From NCBI GenBank assembly GCA_965220505.1, contig CBDCQE010000003.1, positions 248,001 through 312,000 on the forward strand: a DNA stretch of 64,000 nt, in the 5' to 3' direction. Of this stretch, positions 25,236 to 32,526 are shown piece after piece. Position numbers and translations under genes: made by a program. This DNA is from Bin87 sp965220505. Lineage in GTDB: Bacteria > Chloroflexota > Dehalococcoidia > Lucifugimonadales > UBA3495. Numbering within the stretch: the first letter of the stretch is position 1; each line of letters starts with the position of its first letter. The notes below the pieces were generated by a model. That model did not search any database. It had not been told where the DNA came from and saw nothing but the letters and a program-made list of their open reading frames with translations.

Positions 25236-25268
25236 ATGAAGTGCGCTCAGCTACAGAGCGCACTTCAT
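25236..25268 (+). promoter_or_regulatory. Perfect 12-bp hairpin at the start of the leader frame
   Basis: ATGAAGTGCGCT (25236-25247) pairs perfectly with AGCGCACTTCAT (25257-25268) over a 9-nt loop. It contains the start codon of the leader frame. No T-tract follows, so it is more likely a regulatory hairpin than a terminator. Confidence 0.5.
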
Positions 25269-25328
25269 TCACTCACGCTTTCAAAGCTAGCGCAGTATGA
25301 AATGCAGGTAACGGCACTGGCGCTATGA
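25236..25328 (+). CDS. Possible 30-aa leader peptide coupled to the downstream gene
   Basis: ATG 25236 opens 30 codons (MKCAQLQSALHSLTLSKLAQ onward) ending in TGA at 25326-25328, overlapping the ATG of the next gene as ATGA. A -10-like TGCTACAAT sits just upstream, so the frame could be translated from a leaderless mRNA. Its start codon lies inside a perfect hairpin. A role as a translational-coupling leader is inference. Confidence 0.4.
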   Translation: MKCAQLQSALHSLTLSKLAQYEMQVTALAL

Positions 25329-25780
25329 CCTTGAGCAGGCAGGAATACGAGGCCATCATTAGCGATGGCACCAAGCACATCACCGGCGATATTGATTGGG
25401 TTGGCCAACCCAACGCTCCGGCGCGGCAATTCCGGGTTGACGTCGATTCCGAAGCAGACCATCCTATATTTATCAAGGGTTGGTACAATCCCAATTCCGG
25501 GAAGCTGTCCTATGCGCTCATTCACCGAGCAATGGGTCGTATACACGGCCTGGACTTGGGAGCGGACCACTGTAACCCCAACGGCGAATACGTGGGGGAG
25601 AAGCACAAAAACTATTGGGTTCCCGGCTACCGAGACAAGTGGGCCTACGTGCCGGATGACATTACCGAGACTTGGAACCGGCCGGTGGCGGTGTGGGGAC
25701 AATTCTGCGCTGAGATAAATCTGCGGCACGACGGAACGCTTCGGGAGCCCAGCCCCGTCCGAGGAGCGCCGCTGATATGA
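25325..25780 (+). CDS. Hypothetical protein (DUF6978-like), first of a coupled pair
   Basis: A 151-aa soluble protein. The start MTLSRQEYEAIISDGTKHITGDIDW, followed by FRVDVDSEADHPIFIKGWYNPNSGKLSYALIH and a conserved-looking HGLDLGADHCNP, resembles DUF6978 proteins; I am moderately sure. It has no signal or membrane segment. Its stop overlaps the start of the DUF1828-type gene (ATGA), so the two proteins are made together. Pairs of this type occur in defence and toxin-antitoxin neighbourhoods, but no activity is established from sequence. Confidence 0.6.
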   Translation: MTLSRQEYEAIISDGTKHITGDIDWVGQPNAPARQFRVDVDSEADHPIFIKGWYNPNSGKLSYALIHRAMGRIHGLDLGADHCNPNGEYVGEKHKNYWVPGYRDKWAYVPDDITETWNRPVAVWGQFCAEINLRHDGTLREPSPVRGAPLI

Positions 25781-26580
25781 ACGTCAACGAACTTTGCGCC
25801 TCCGTAGGGCGGACGCTGCCGCCCTTGTTCGTGTGCTCTCCGGCTCCGCATGAGGGAGTGCGAGTGCGCACTTCATTGCTGTACCCCGATGGAGGGGTAG
25901 TTGATGTGTTCGTCCTCGAACGCGGCAACGGTTACACCGTCACCGATTTCGGCGACGCGCTGGGTTGGTTGGGCTTGCAGTCGATCAGCCAGCGACGCTC
26001 AAGACGGCAGGAAACGCTGGTTCGAGACGTTTGCCAGACGCTCCGAATTGAGCTTTTCCACGACCAACTGATAATGCGCGCTGTGACGGAAGATGCATTA
26101 GGGGAAGCGGTTCTTCGCATCGCGCAGGCGGCGGTGCGGGTTTCCGATTTGTGGTTCACCCTGCGTAGCCAATCACTGCAATCTACTGAGGATGAGGTGG
26201 CCGAATGGCTAGGTGAAAAACACATTCACTTCGAGCGTCAGGTTACGAGATCGGGGCGGTCGGCACGTGACTGGACCATTAATTTTGAAACGCAGACCGA
26301 TAATCGTATCTCCTTGATTTTCCTGCTCAGCACTGGATCGAGAGGAGCCGTGCGACGAATTACGGAGCACGTCCTGGCGGGATGCGTTGACTTGAGCCAT
26401 CTTAGAACTGGTCAATCCAATCTGGCATTCGTTTCACTGTTCGATGATACCGTGGATGTTTGGCGATCCGAGGATTTTCAACTGGTTGAGGAGCATTCCG
26501 AAATAGCCCGATGGTCTGCCCCGGATGAACTTGAACAAATACTAACTACCAGTGTTCACGACAACCAAATCCTTTGTTGA
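25777..26580 (+). CDS. DUF1828/DUF1829-type protein
   Basis: A 267-aa protein. Residues 1-100 fit DUF1828: TSLLYPDGGVVDVFVLERGNGYTVTDFGDALGWL (strand-rich, Y/F-x-D-G-D-like then TDxG). The second half (about 130-255) fits DUF1829-like DWTINFETQTDNRISLIFLLSTGSRG. These families are found beside restriction or toxin genes in many genomes; function is unknown. Coupled to the upstream 151-aa gene by a 4-nt overlap. A GC-rich hairpin (26585-26593 with 26606-26614) follows the stop but without a T-tract. Confidence 0.65.
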   Translation: MNVNELCASVGRTLPPLFVCSPAPHEGVRVRTSLLYPDGGVVDVFVLERGNGYTVTDFGDALGWLGLQSISQRRSRRQETLVRDVCQTLRIELFHDQLIMRAVTEDALGEAVLRIAQAAVRVSDLWFTLRSQSLQSTEDEVAEWLGEKHIHFERQVTRSGRSARDWTINFETQTDNRISLIFLLSTGSRGAVRRITEHVLAGCVDLSHLRTGQSNLAFVSLFDDTVDVWRSEDFQLVEEHSEIARWSAPDELEQILTTSVHDNQILC

Positions 26581-26773
26581 AATCGCGCCGGCGTCTGAGG
26601 CTGATCGCCGGCGCCTTCGGCGGCTATGGGTACGCCAACCGTCCCCGGTGACATTGGGCCGGCATCGTTCCATCATGGTTTGGCAGCTCCGCCATTTCTG
26701 AGTACACTTGCCATTGCGGTGTCGTCGAGAACCCCGGTGACAATGACCCCAACCCGACAACAGGCGGACAGCA

Positions 26774-27391
26774 ATGAGCAGCAATTGGGAAAGGCGCGAG
26801 TTCAACCTCCCCGAGAACCACGGCTGGACAGCGAAACCCGGCAACCGGGTTTTCGTGGCCAACCAGGGAGCGGTGCGTTTTGAGGTCCCGAATACCTGGA
26901 TACTGGACATGCCCAAGGGTTCCCGGTCGTTCGTGTTTTTGGACCGGAAACCGGAGGCCGACGCCGACATCCGGCTGGACGTGCGCGTGATGCCGCTGGC
27001 GGCCGCCCGTCCCGATGTGGACTGGTCGCAGTTGCAGCCGTGGGACGAACCGCCCATCGCTGACTGGCTGAAAAAGAACTTGGCCAGTGACGAACGTATT
27101 CCCACCCGGGTCGGGAATCCCCTCACCCTGCGGCTGGACGGAACGACCATCGTCTGGGCGGAGATGGATTTCATCGACCCGCTGGAAAAACGTCCGGCCC
27201 ACACCCGTCTGTGCTACGCGATGAAGACGCAAGCCGCGCTGCTGGCGATGATCGCCATGGACTACTGGGATGATCACGCCGACCGCGCCAAGGCAGCCTG
27301 GAACGATATCCTGGGGACCCTGAAGGTGGGCGAGTTCATCGAGAGCCCCTTTCGCGGGCCGGATCGCCGGTCTCGACGGAAACCGAGATAA
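26774..27391 (+). CDS. Hypothetical protein
   Basis: 205 aa, no recognised family. It starts MSSNWERREFNLPENHGW and has a beta-rich core (RVFVANQGAVRFEVPNTWILDMP, FVFLDRKPEADADIRLDVRVMPL) and a terminal helix with DDHADRAKAAWNDILGTLKVGEF. This layout, a strand-rich domain ending with a helix and TLKVG, resembles small soluble proteins related to stress or lipoprotein LpqN-like folds, but I would not assign it. A basic tail (RRSRRKPR) ends it. It lies 54 nt before the M20 hydrolase gene on the same strand, so it may share a transcript. Confidence 0.65.
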   Translation: MSSNWERREFNLPENHGWTAKPGNRVFVANQGAVRFEVPNTWILDMPKGSRSFVFLDRKPEADADIRLDVRVMPLAAARPDVDWSQLQPWDEPPIADWLKKNLASDERIPTRVGNPLTLRLDGTTIVWAEMDFIDPLEKRPAHTRLCYAMKTQAALLAMIAMDYWDDHADRAKAAWNDILGTLKVGEFIESPFRGPDRRSRRKPR

Positions 27392-27445
27392 CAACGTCAG
27401 CAACCACTAACTCCCGATTACAACTACCGGACAACGGCAGGTAAC

Positions 27446-28696
27446 ATGACAGCTACACCCGCATCGGCCGCCATCAACTCCGTTCGCCTGAACGACCACC
27501 TGAACGCGCTGGGTGCAATCGGTCGTGACGAATTCGGAATGCAGCGGGTGGCGTTCTCCCGTCAGGACGTTGCCGGCCGCGACTACGTCAGCGATCTGAT
27601 GCGCCGAGCCGGCATGTCCGTCCGCATCGACCCGGCCGGCAATATCATCGGCCGGACCGAGGGCGCGGATCCCACGCTGCCCGCTATCGCCCTCGGATCC
27701 CACACCGACACGGTGCCCAGCGGTGGCGCTTACGACGGCGCCCTGGGAGTGATCGGTGCCATCGAGGTGGTGGAGGCGTTGCGCGATGCCGGACACACGC
27801 CGCGCCATCCCATCGAGGTGATGGTGTTCACCAACGAGGAAGGTACCAGCTTCCACCGCTGGCTGCTGGGCAGCCGCGCCGTGGCCGGACTGTGGGAGCC
27901 GGAAGACTTCGCCGCCGTCGCCGACGATGGAGCGACCCTGACCGATACCCTGCCCAACATCGGCGGCAACATCTCGCGCATTGAAACGGCGCGCCGCCGG
28001 CCGGAGGAGTTCGCCTGCTACTTCGAACTGCACATCGAGCAGGGGCCAACCCTGCACCGGGGCGGCTTCCCCATCGGAGTGGTCACCGGGATAACGGGCC
28101 GCTCGGTGTACCACGTGGACATCGTTGGCGAGGCCAACCATGCCGGCACCACGCCCATGGCGCTGCGGCGAGACGCCATGTCGGCGGCGGCGCAGATCGC
28201 CCTGGCCGTGCGTCGTATCGCCGGCGAGTTGGAAGTGTGCCGTGTGGGTACGGTGGGCTCCATGGATGTGCATCCCAACGCCGGCAACGTGATCCCGGGG
28301 CGGGTGCAGATGGGCGTGGAGTTTCGTGACGAGCGGATGGAATCGCTGGCCGGCGCTGAGGTGGAGTTGCGCCGCACCGCCGAGGAAGTGGGACATGCCG
28401 AGCAGGTAGCAATCACCGTGACCGCCCAGCGCAACACTCCGTCGGTGCCCATATCCGGAAACATGCAGCAGTTGGTCGCGGACGCATCGGAGATGGCGGG
28501 CCTGGAGCACGTCAGCCTGCCCAGCGGAGCCGGCCACGACGCTCAGGCCATCGCCGCGATAACGCCGGCGGCCATGGTGTTCGTGCCCAGCGTGGGCGGG
28601 ATCAGCCACGCGCCGGCCGAGTACAGCACGCCGGAGGACTGTGCCAACGGGGCCCAGGTGCTGCTGAACGCGTTGCTGCTGGCCGACGAGCGGTGA
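27446..28696 (+). CDS. M20-family Zn-dependent amidohydrolase (allantoate / N-carbamoyl-L-amino acid hydrolase type)
   Basis: 416 aa. Metal ligands are readable: GSHTDTVPSGGAYDGALG (H86, D97 region), FTNEEGTSF (Glu pair), and ELHIEQGP (His near residue 195). The lid domain carries GITGRSVYHVDIVGEANHAGTTPM and C-terminal SGAGHDAQAI. This is the HyuC/AllC/beta-ureidopropionase layout. Substrates are N-carbamoyl amino acids, allantoate or ureidoglycine-type compounds; the choice cannot be made from sequence. It fits the catabolic set of amidohydrolases in this genome. Start ATG 27446 agrees with the family N-terminus. Confidence 0.88.
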   Translation: MTATPASAAINSVRLNDHLNALGAIGRDEFGMQRVAFSRQDVAGRDYVSDLMRRAGMSVRIDPAGNIIGRTEGADPTLPAIALGSHTDTVPSGGAYDGALGVIGAIEVVEALRDAGHTPRHPIEVMVFTNEEGTSFHRWLLGSRAVAGLWEPEDFAAVADDGATLTDTLPNIGGNISRIETARRRPEEFACYFELHIEQGPTLHRGGFPIGVVTGITGRSVYHVDIVGEANHAGTTPMALRRDAMSAAAQIALAVRRIAGELEVCRVGTVGSMDVHPNAGNVIPGRVQMGVEFRDERMESLAGAEVELRRTAEEVGHAEQVAITVTAQRNTPSVPISGNMQQLVADASEMAGLEHVSLPSGAGHDAQAIAAITPAAMVFVPSVGGISHAPAEYSTPEDCANGAQVLLNALLLADER

Positions 28697-28744
28697 TTGA
28701 TAGTCAGAAAACCGGGTGCGCGTGAGGGGCCGAATTACCCCTGC

Positions 28745-28750
28745 TATAAT
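28745..28750 (+). promoter_or_regulatory. Extended -10 promoter of the coxG-like gene, probably leaderless
   Basis: TGC-TATAAT ends 8 nt before ATG 28758, so the transcript likely starts at the ATG. No Shine-Dalgarno sequence precedes this start, which agrees with a leaderless mRNA. Confidence 0.5.
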
Positions 28751-28757
28751 CGCCGCC

Positions 28758-29192
28758 ATGGAACTTTCTGCCGATTACCATTTCGACAAGGAACCGCAGG
28801 CCGTCTGGGACGCGCTGATGAACCCCGACGTGCTGGCCGGCTGCATCCCCGGCTGCCGCGGCATCGAGCCGGACGGGCCGGACCGCTACCGCGCCAGCGC
28901 GACGGTGCGCGTGGGCCCGATCAGCGGGAATTTCACCGCCACGGTGGCGCTGTCTGAGCTCAACCCGCCGAACTCTTACAAAATGGCCATCGAGGGCTCC
29001 GGAAACCTGGGCTTTGCCAACGGCGTGTCCAGCGTCACGCTTGCCCCGGCTCCCGGCGGCGGTACCGACCTGCACGTGGATACCGATGGTCAGGTGGGCG
29101 GCGCCGTGGCCCGGGTCGGCCAACGCATGATGGGTTCGGTGGCCAAGAGCATGATGGACCGGTTCTTCGGCTGCCTGGCCGAATCGGCGTGA
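28758..29192 (+). CDS. CoxG-like SRPBCC family protein
   Basis: 144 aa. The sequence LSADYHFDKEPQAVWDALMNPDVLAGCIPGCRGIEPDGPDRYRASATVRVGPISGNFTATV is the standard CoxG (carbon-monoxide dehydrogenase subunit G) pattern, and the C-terminus QVGGAVARVGQRMMGSVAKSMMDRFFGCL is its terminal helix. CoxG proteins help membrane recruitment or maturation of aerobic CO dehydrogenases, but most homologues away from cox genes have unknown roles. No cox genes are nearby, so the role here is unassigned. ATG 28758 is favoured over the upstream in-frame start because a TATAAT lies directly in front of it. Confidence 0.8.
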   Translation: MELSADYHFDKEPQAVWDALMNPDVLAGCIPGCRGIEPDGPDRYRASATVRVGPISGNFTATVALSELNPPNSYKMAIEGSGNLGFANGVSSVTLAPAPGGGTDLHVDTDGQVGGAVARVGQRMMGSVAKSMMDRFFGCLAESA

Positions 29193-29214
29193 TGACTGTG
29201 GAAAAGGAGCAATC

Positions 29215-30144
29215 ATGCCACTCGTAGATGACCTCCGCGCCAAGTATCACGACCAGTGGGAGGCCATGGTCACACATCCCTTCGTGCTGGAGATGGGCGA
29301 CGGGAGCCTGGACATCGCCAAATTCCGCACCTACTTCCGGCAGGACTATGTCTTCTGCAAGGACCTGGTGAAGCTGACGTCATTCGCCATCGCCAAGGCG
29401 GCGCCGGACTACGAGGCGGGCAAGATACTCAACGGGTTCCTCTCCAACTTCCTGTCCGCCGAGAACGACCTGTTCCTCAACGGCTTCCACGACCTGGGAG
29501 TCACGGCGGAACAGTATCTCGAAACTGAGGCCAACCCCATCACCCAGGGGTTCGGCGACTTCATGGTGCGGACGGCGCTGGAGGGCGATTTCGATGACCT
29601 GATCGCGCTGTTCTACGTGACCGAGGGCACCTACCTGGACTGGGCGGAACGGCTCATCAACTCCGGCGCGCAACCCAACAACGCCGTGTACCAGGGCTGG
29701 ATCGACATCCACAGCCCCGCGGTGCTGGCCGACGTGGTGACCTGGTTCACCGAACGGTTGAACGACGCCGGCGCGCGGGCCAGCACGACCAAAACGGCCA
29801 ACCTGGAGCGCATCTTCCGCACCACGCTGCGCTACGAGTACCAGTTCTGGGAGGCTTGCTACCACGGGCGGGATTGGCACGACGTGGGGATGACCAGCGG
29901 GGTACTTGCCACGGAATATGCCGCCTACGAAAAGATGCGGGCCGAACTAGAAGCCAAATACACGGACGAATGGGTAGTTGTACACGGCGAGGAATTGGTC
30001 GGAGTCTACACAGAGTTCAACGAAGCGGCTCGAGAAGCCGGCCTGCGTTTCGGCCGTGGACCATACCTCATTCGACAGGTCGCGCCGACTAATTGGACGG
30101 AGTACGCCAGGGATCTGTGGCAGCGGCGATATGCCAACGATTGA
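29215..30144 (+). CDS. TenA-family protein fused to a C-terminal DUF5678-like domain
   Basis: 309 aa. Residues 1-225 are a TenA/thiaminase-II-like helical domain (WEAMVTHPFVLEMGDGSLDIAKFRTYFRQDYVFCKDL; YRWEFWEACY-like YQFWEACYHG). The usual catalytic Cys position (LPCxxxY) reads FYVTEGTYLDW, so the Cys is absent and a Glu is adjacent, as in TenA_E-like members. Residues 232-290 (AAYEKMRAELEAKYTDEWVVVHGEELVGVYTEFNEAA...RFGRGPYLIRQV) match DUF5678, normally a separate small protein encoded just before an aspartic protease. Here the two are one frame, and a protease gene overlaps its 3' end by 14 nt. Confidence 0.75.
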   Translation: MPLVDDLRAKYHDQWEAMVTHPFVLEMGDGSLDIAKFRTYFRQDYVFCKDLVKLTSFAIAKAAPDYEAGKILNGFLSNFLSAENDLFLNGFHDLGVTAEQYLETEANPITQGFGDFMVRTALEGDFDDLIALFYVTEGTYLDWAERLINSGAQPNNAVYQGWIDIHSPAVLADVVTWFTERLNDAGARASTTKTANLERIFRTTLRYEYQFWEACYHGRDWHDVGMTSGVLATEYAAYEKMRAELEAKYTDEWVVVHGEELVGVYTEFNEAAREAGLRFGRGPYLIRQVAPTNWTEYARDLWQRRYAND

Positions 30145-30595
30145 TTGCGTTTCCCCAGACTTCCCCAACACGGGCGTCCGACGCGCGTTGTTGGCCGAAG
30201 CAGGGCCGACCATTCCGGTTCAAATCGGGCACGACCCCGGGTTTGACGAATACACGGACCTGAAGCCGGTCGTACCTCCGGATTTGTACCCAGCATTGGT
30301 GGACACCGGGGCGAGTGGGAACAGCATCGACAGCGAGTTGGCCGCTGCCCTGCGCCTGCCCGTGGTCGAATATGCAGTCAGAGTATCAGGCTCTGCTGGC
30401 GAGCACACCACTAACATCTACCTGGCCCATATCCACATAGCCGAACTGAGTCGCACCATCGCCGGCCGATTCACCGGCGTGGCATTGGCCGCCGGTGGTC
30501 AACTTCATCGTGCCATCATTGGCCGGTCTTTTCTGCAAGACTTCGTTCTGCATTACGACGGTCGCACCGGTCTGGTCACATTGAGTGACGATTGA
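30131..30595 (+). CDS. Retropepsin-like (clan AA) aspartic protease
   Basis: 154 aa. The active-site motif is LVDTGASGNSIDSELAAALRLP (DTG), followed by a flap-like region and the second hydrophobic-hydrophobic-Gly element HRAIIGRSFLQDFVLHYDGRTGLVTL. Bacterial retropepsin-like proteins of this size act as dimers and their substrates are unknown. It overlaps the DUF5678-carrying gene by 14 nt, the same order as in free DUF5678-protease cassettes. ATG 30131 is the first start that preserves the conserved domain; the longer frame from 29978 lies within the upstream gene. Confidence 0.75.
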   Translation: MPTIDCVSPDFPNTGVRRALLAEAGPTIPVQIGHDPGFDEYTDLKPVVPPDLYPALVDTGASGNSIDSELAAALRLPVVEYAVRVSGSAGEHTTNIYLAHIHIAELSRTIAGRFTGVALAAGGQLHRAIIGRSFLQDFVLHYDGRTGLVTLSDD

Positions 30596-30700
30596 CGGTA
30601 GCTGACGTCGCGCCTCCCTTGCCATTCCCCCCGCATGGTGGCAACCTTGCGGCCAGTCAAATCGGCGCAGGGTGACCGCGCCGTTACGGAGGGAATGACC

Positions 30701-31624
30701 ATGACTACCAACCGACAAGCGCCCAGCAGAGAGGAAGTGCTCGGTTACCTGAAGGACGACACCAACTGGGGCCGCTGGGGTCCTGACGACCAGAAGGGCG
30801 CGGTCAACATGGTTGACGACGCCAAGCGGCTGCGGGCCGCCGGCCTGGTGAAGACGGGCCGGGCGGTGTCCCTGAGCCGGGAGTTTCCCGTCACGCCGGC
30901 GCCCAACAACCCGACCCCGGCCATCCACTACATGCGCAAGGGCCCCCGCGAGCCGGGCGGCGGAATGTCCACGGATTACTACGGCGTTTCGTACCACGGC
31001 ACGGCGACCACGCACCTGGACGCGCTTTGCCACGTGTGGGACCACAACGGTATGTGGAACGGCAAGAACCCCGACGAGATGATCCAGTTCGACGGCGCCA
31101 AGTACGGCTCGGTGGAGCACTGGAAGGAAGGGATCATCACCCGTGGCGTGCTGCTGGACGTGCCGCGGCACCGGGGCACCGACTACGTCACCCAGGAGAC
31201 GCCCATCCACGCGTGGGAACTCCAGGACATCTGTGACGCCCAGGGTGTGCAGATGGAGCCGGGCGACGCGCTGGTTGTCTATGGTGGCCGCGAGAAGTGG
31301 AACGCCGACGGCAACGCCATCTGGGGCAGCGACGCGACCCAGCGGCCGGGGCTGCACGCGTCGTGTCTGAAGTTCATCCGGCAGAGCGACTGCTGCGTGC
31401 TGGTGTGGGACATGATGGACCACACGCCCAACGGCTACGACCTGCCGTGGTCGGTGCACGGGAGCATCTTCGCCTATGGCATCGGCCTGCTGGACAACGC
31501 GCTGCTCCAGCCCCTGGCCGAAGCCTGCGCTGAGGAGGGCCGCTGGGAGTTCATGCTGACCATCAACCCGCTGCGCGTGGTGGGCGGCACCGGCTCCCCG
31601 GTAAACCCGGTGGCGATACTGTAA
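30701..31624 (+). CDS. Cyclase family protein (kynurenine formamidase-like)
   Basis: A 307-aa member of the cyclase/KynB superfamily (PF04199). The metal motif appears as YHGTATTHLDALCHVW (HxGTxxHxD-like), with further family parts GVLLDVPRH, GDALVVYGGRE, PGLHASCLKFI and LVWDMMD. Such enzymes hydrolyse amide or lactone bonds with a metal; long forms of about 300 aa are common in catabolic clusters. The ATG at 30701 is best because GGAGG lies 8 nt upstream; ATG 30695 is too close. The substrate is unknown. Confidence 0.85.
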   Translation: MTTNRQAPSREEVLGYLKDDTNWGRWGPDDQKGAVNMVDDAKRLRAAGLVKTGRAVSLSREFPVTPAPNNPTPAIHYMRKGPREPGGGMSTDYYGVSYHGTATTHLDALCHVWDHNGMWNGKNPDEMIQFDGAKYGSVEHWKEGIITRGVLLDVPRHRGTDYVTQETPIHAWELQDICDAQGVQMEPGDALVVYGGREKWNADGNAIWGSDATQRPGLHASCLKFIRQSDCCVLVWDMMDHTPNGYDLPWSVHGSIFAYGIGLLDNALLQPLAEACAEEGRWEFMLTINPLRVVGGTGSPVNPVAIL

Positions 31625-31645
31625 CCGCGGATCCGGCGGCGGGCG

Positions 31646-31969
31646 ATGCCTACTTTGCTGGAGCAAATCCGGGCATTGGTCGCCGCCGGGAGGTGGGACG
31701 CCAGCGGACATGGCAGCTTACGGCGTGACCAGTGGGGCCTCGACGGTACCGACCTGATTCACGACATCGCCGAGGCTGCGACGGTGGAATTGTACGATGA
31801 ATCCGGCCAGCGGCCAGCCGTGCTACTATTGCAACATGACCGCAGGGGAACGCCGATTCACGTGATATGGGGCTTTCACCCCGTCACTGGAGACGCGCTG
31901 GTAATTACCGTGTATTACCCCGGGCTCGACCGCTGGGAGCCTGACTTGATGACCAGGAGGCAGCGATGA
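31646..31969 (+). CDS. DUF4258-like small protein, possible RelE-type toxin
   Basis: 107 aa. The helix-strand order and motifs (WDASGHGSLRRDQWGL, DLIHDIAEAATVELYD, PAVLLLQHDRRGTPIHVIWGF, VITVYYP) fit DUF4258, a BECR-fold family related to RelE-type toxins. DUF4258 genes usually pair with a small zinc-finger or antitoxin gene; here a 181-aa gene follows with a 4-nt overlap instead. It starts 21 nt after the cyclase gene. Toxin activity is inference from family. Confidence 0.6.
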   Translation: MPTLLEQIRALVAAGRWDASGHGSLRRDQWGLDGTDLIHDIAEAATVELYDESGQRPAVLLLQHDRRGTPIHVIWGFHPVTGDALVITVYYPGLDRWEPDLMTRRQR

Positions 31970-32511
31970 ACTTCACCGAGTTTGAGTATTTTTCCCGTCT
32001 GATCTACTACAAGGGATATGCCTTGAATATGGAGATGCGCATTCCTGACCCTAACGAATGTCCTTTTCCGTATATTCTGATATTCGACCTGGACCGGATT
32101 GAGGACTTTCGGGATGCCATCGACCGCGGCTATCTGGACGTGGCCGCTTCCCATGGCGACTTGTATCGGGTGATCCCCCTGGACATCACGCCCAAAGGAG
32201 GCGAAACTGTCCCGCGCTATGACCGATACCGCACCCGGATGCGGGAGGCAAACGGCTACGCCGTAGAGATGCAGACCGAACTCAACGGCATTGGCTCAGT
32301 ATGGGCCGCCGGAGTAAGTCTCCAAGACAGCGCGCGTATGAAAGAAGTCCGCAAGGCGCTGGAGGCAGAGGATCTGGAAACTGCCGCACAGTATGGCAAG
32401 GTTTATCGCCTGGAGCCGGTGGATGTTACGCCGGTGGTAGAACCCTGGCAGCCTTCCAGGAAGGGATCCGAGCGGCGGGCGACACGGGCGGCGCCGGAGT
32501 CGACAGGATGA
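31966..32511 (+). CDS. Hypothetical protein with two related halves, partner of the DUF4258 gene
   Basis: 181 aa, no known family. Two segments look like internal repeats: residues 10-70 (YYKGYALNMEMRIPDPN...DLDRIEDFRDAIDRGYLDVAASHGDLYRVIPLDITP) and 92-155 (ANGYAVEMQTELNGIG...LQDSARMKEVRKALEAEDLETAAQYGKVYRLEPVDVTP). Each ends in GxxYRxxPxDxTP. It overlaps the DUF4258-like gene by 4 nt, so it occupies the antitoxin position, although it is larger than usual partners. Confidence 0.55.
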   Translation: MNFTEFEYFSRLIYYKGYALNMEMRIPDPNECPFPYILIFDLDRIEDFRDAIDRGYLDVAASHGDLYRVIPLDITPKGGETVPRYDRYRTRMREANGYAVEMQTELNGIGSVWAAGVSLQDSARMKEVRKALEAEDLETAAQYGKVYRLEPVDVTPVVEPWQPSRKGSERRATRAAPESTG

Positions 32512-32526
32512 CACAAGGGGATTGGT

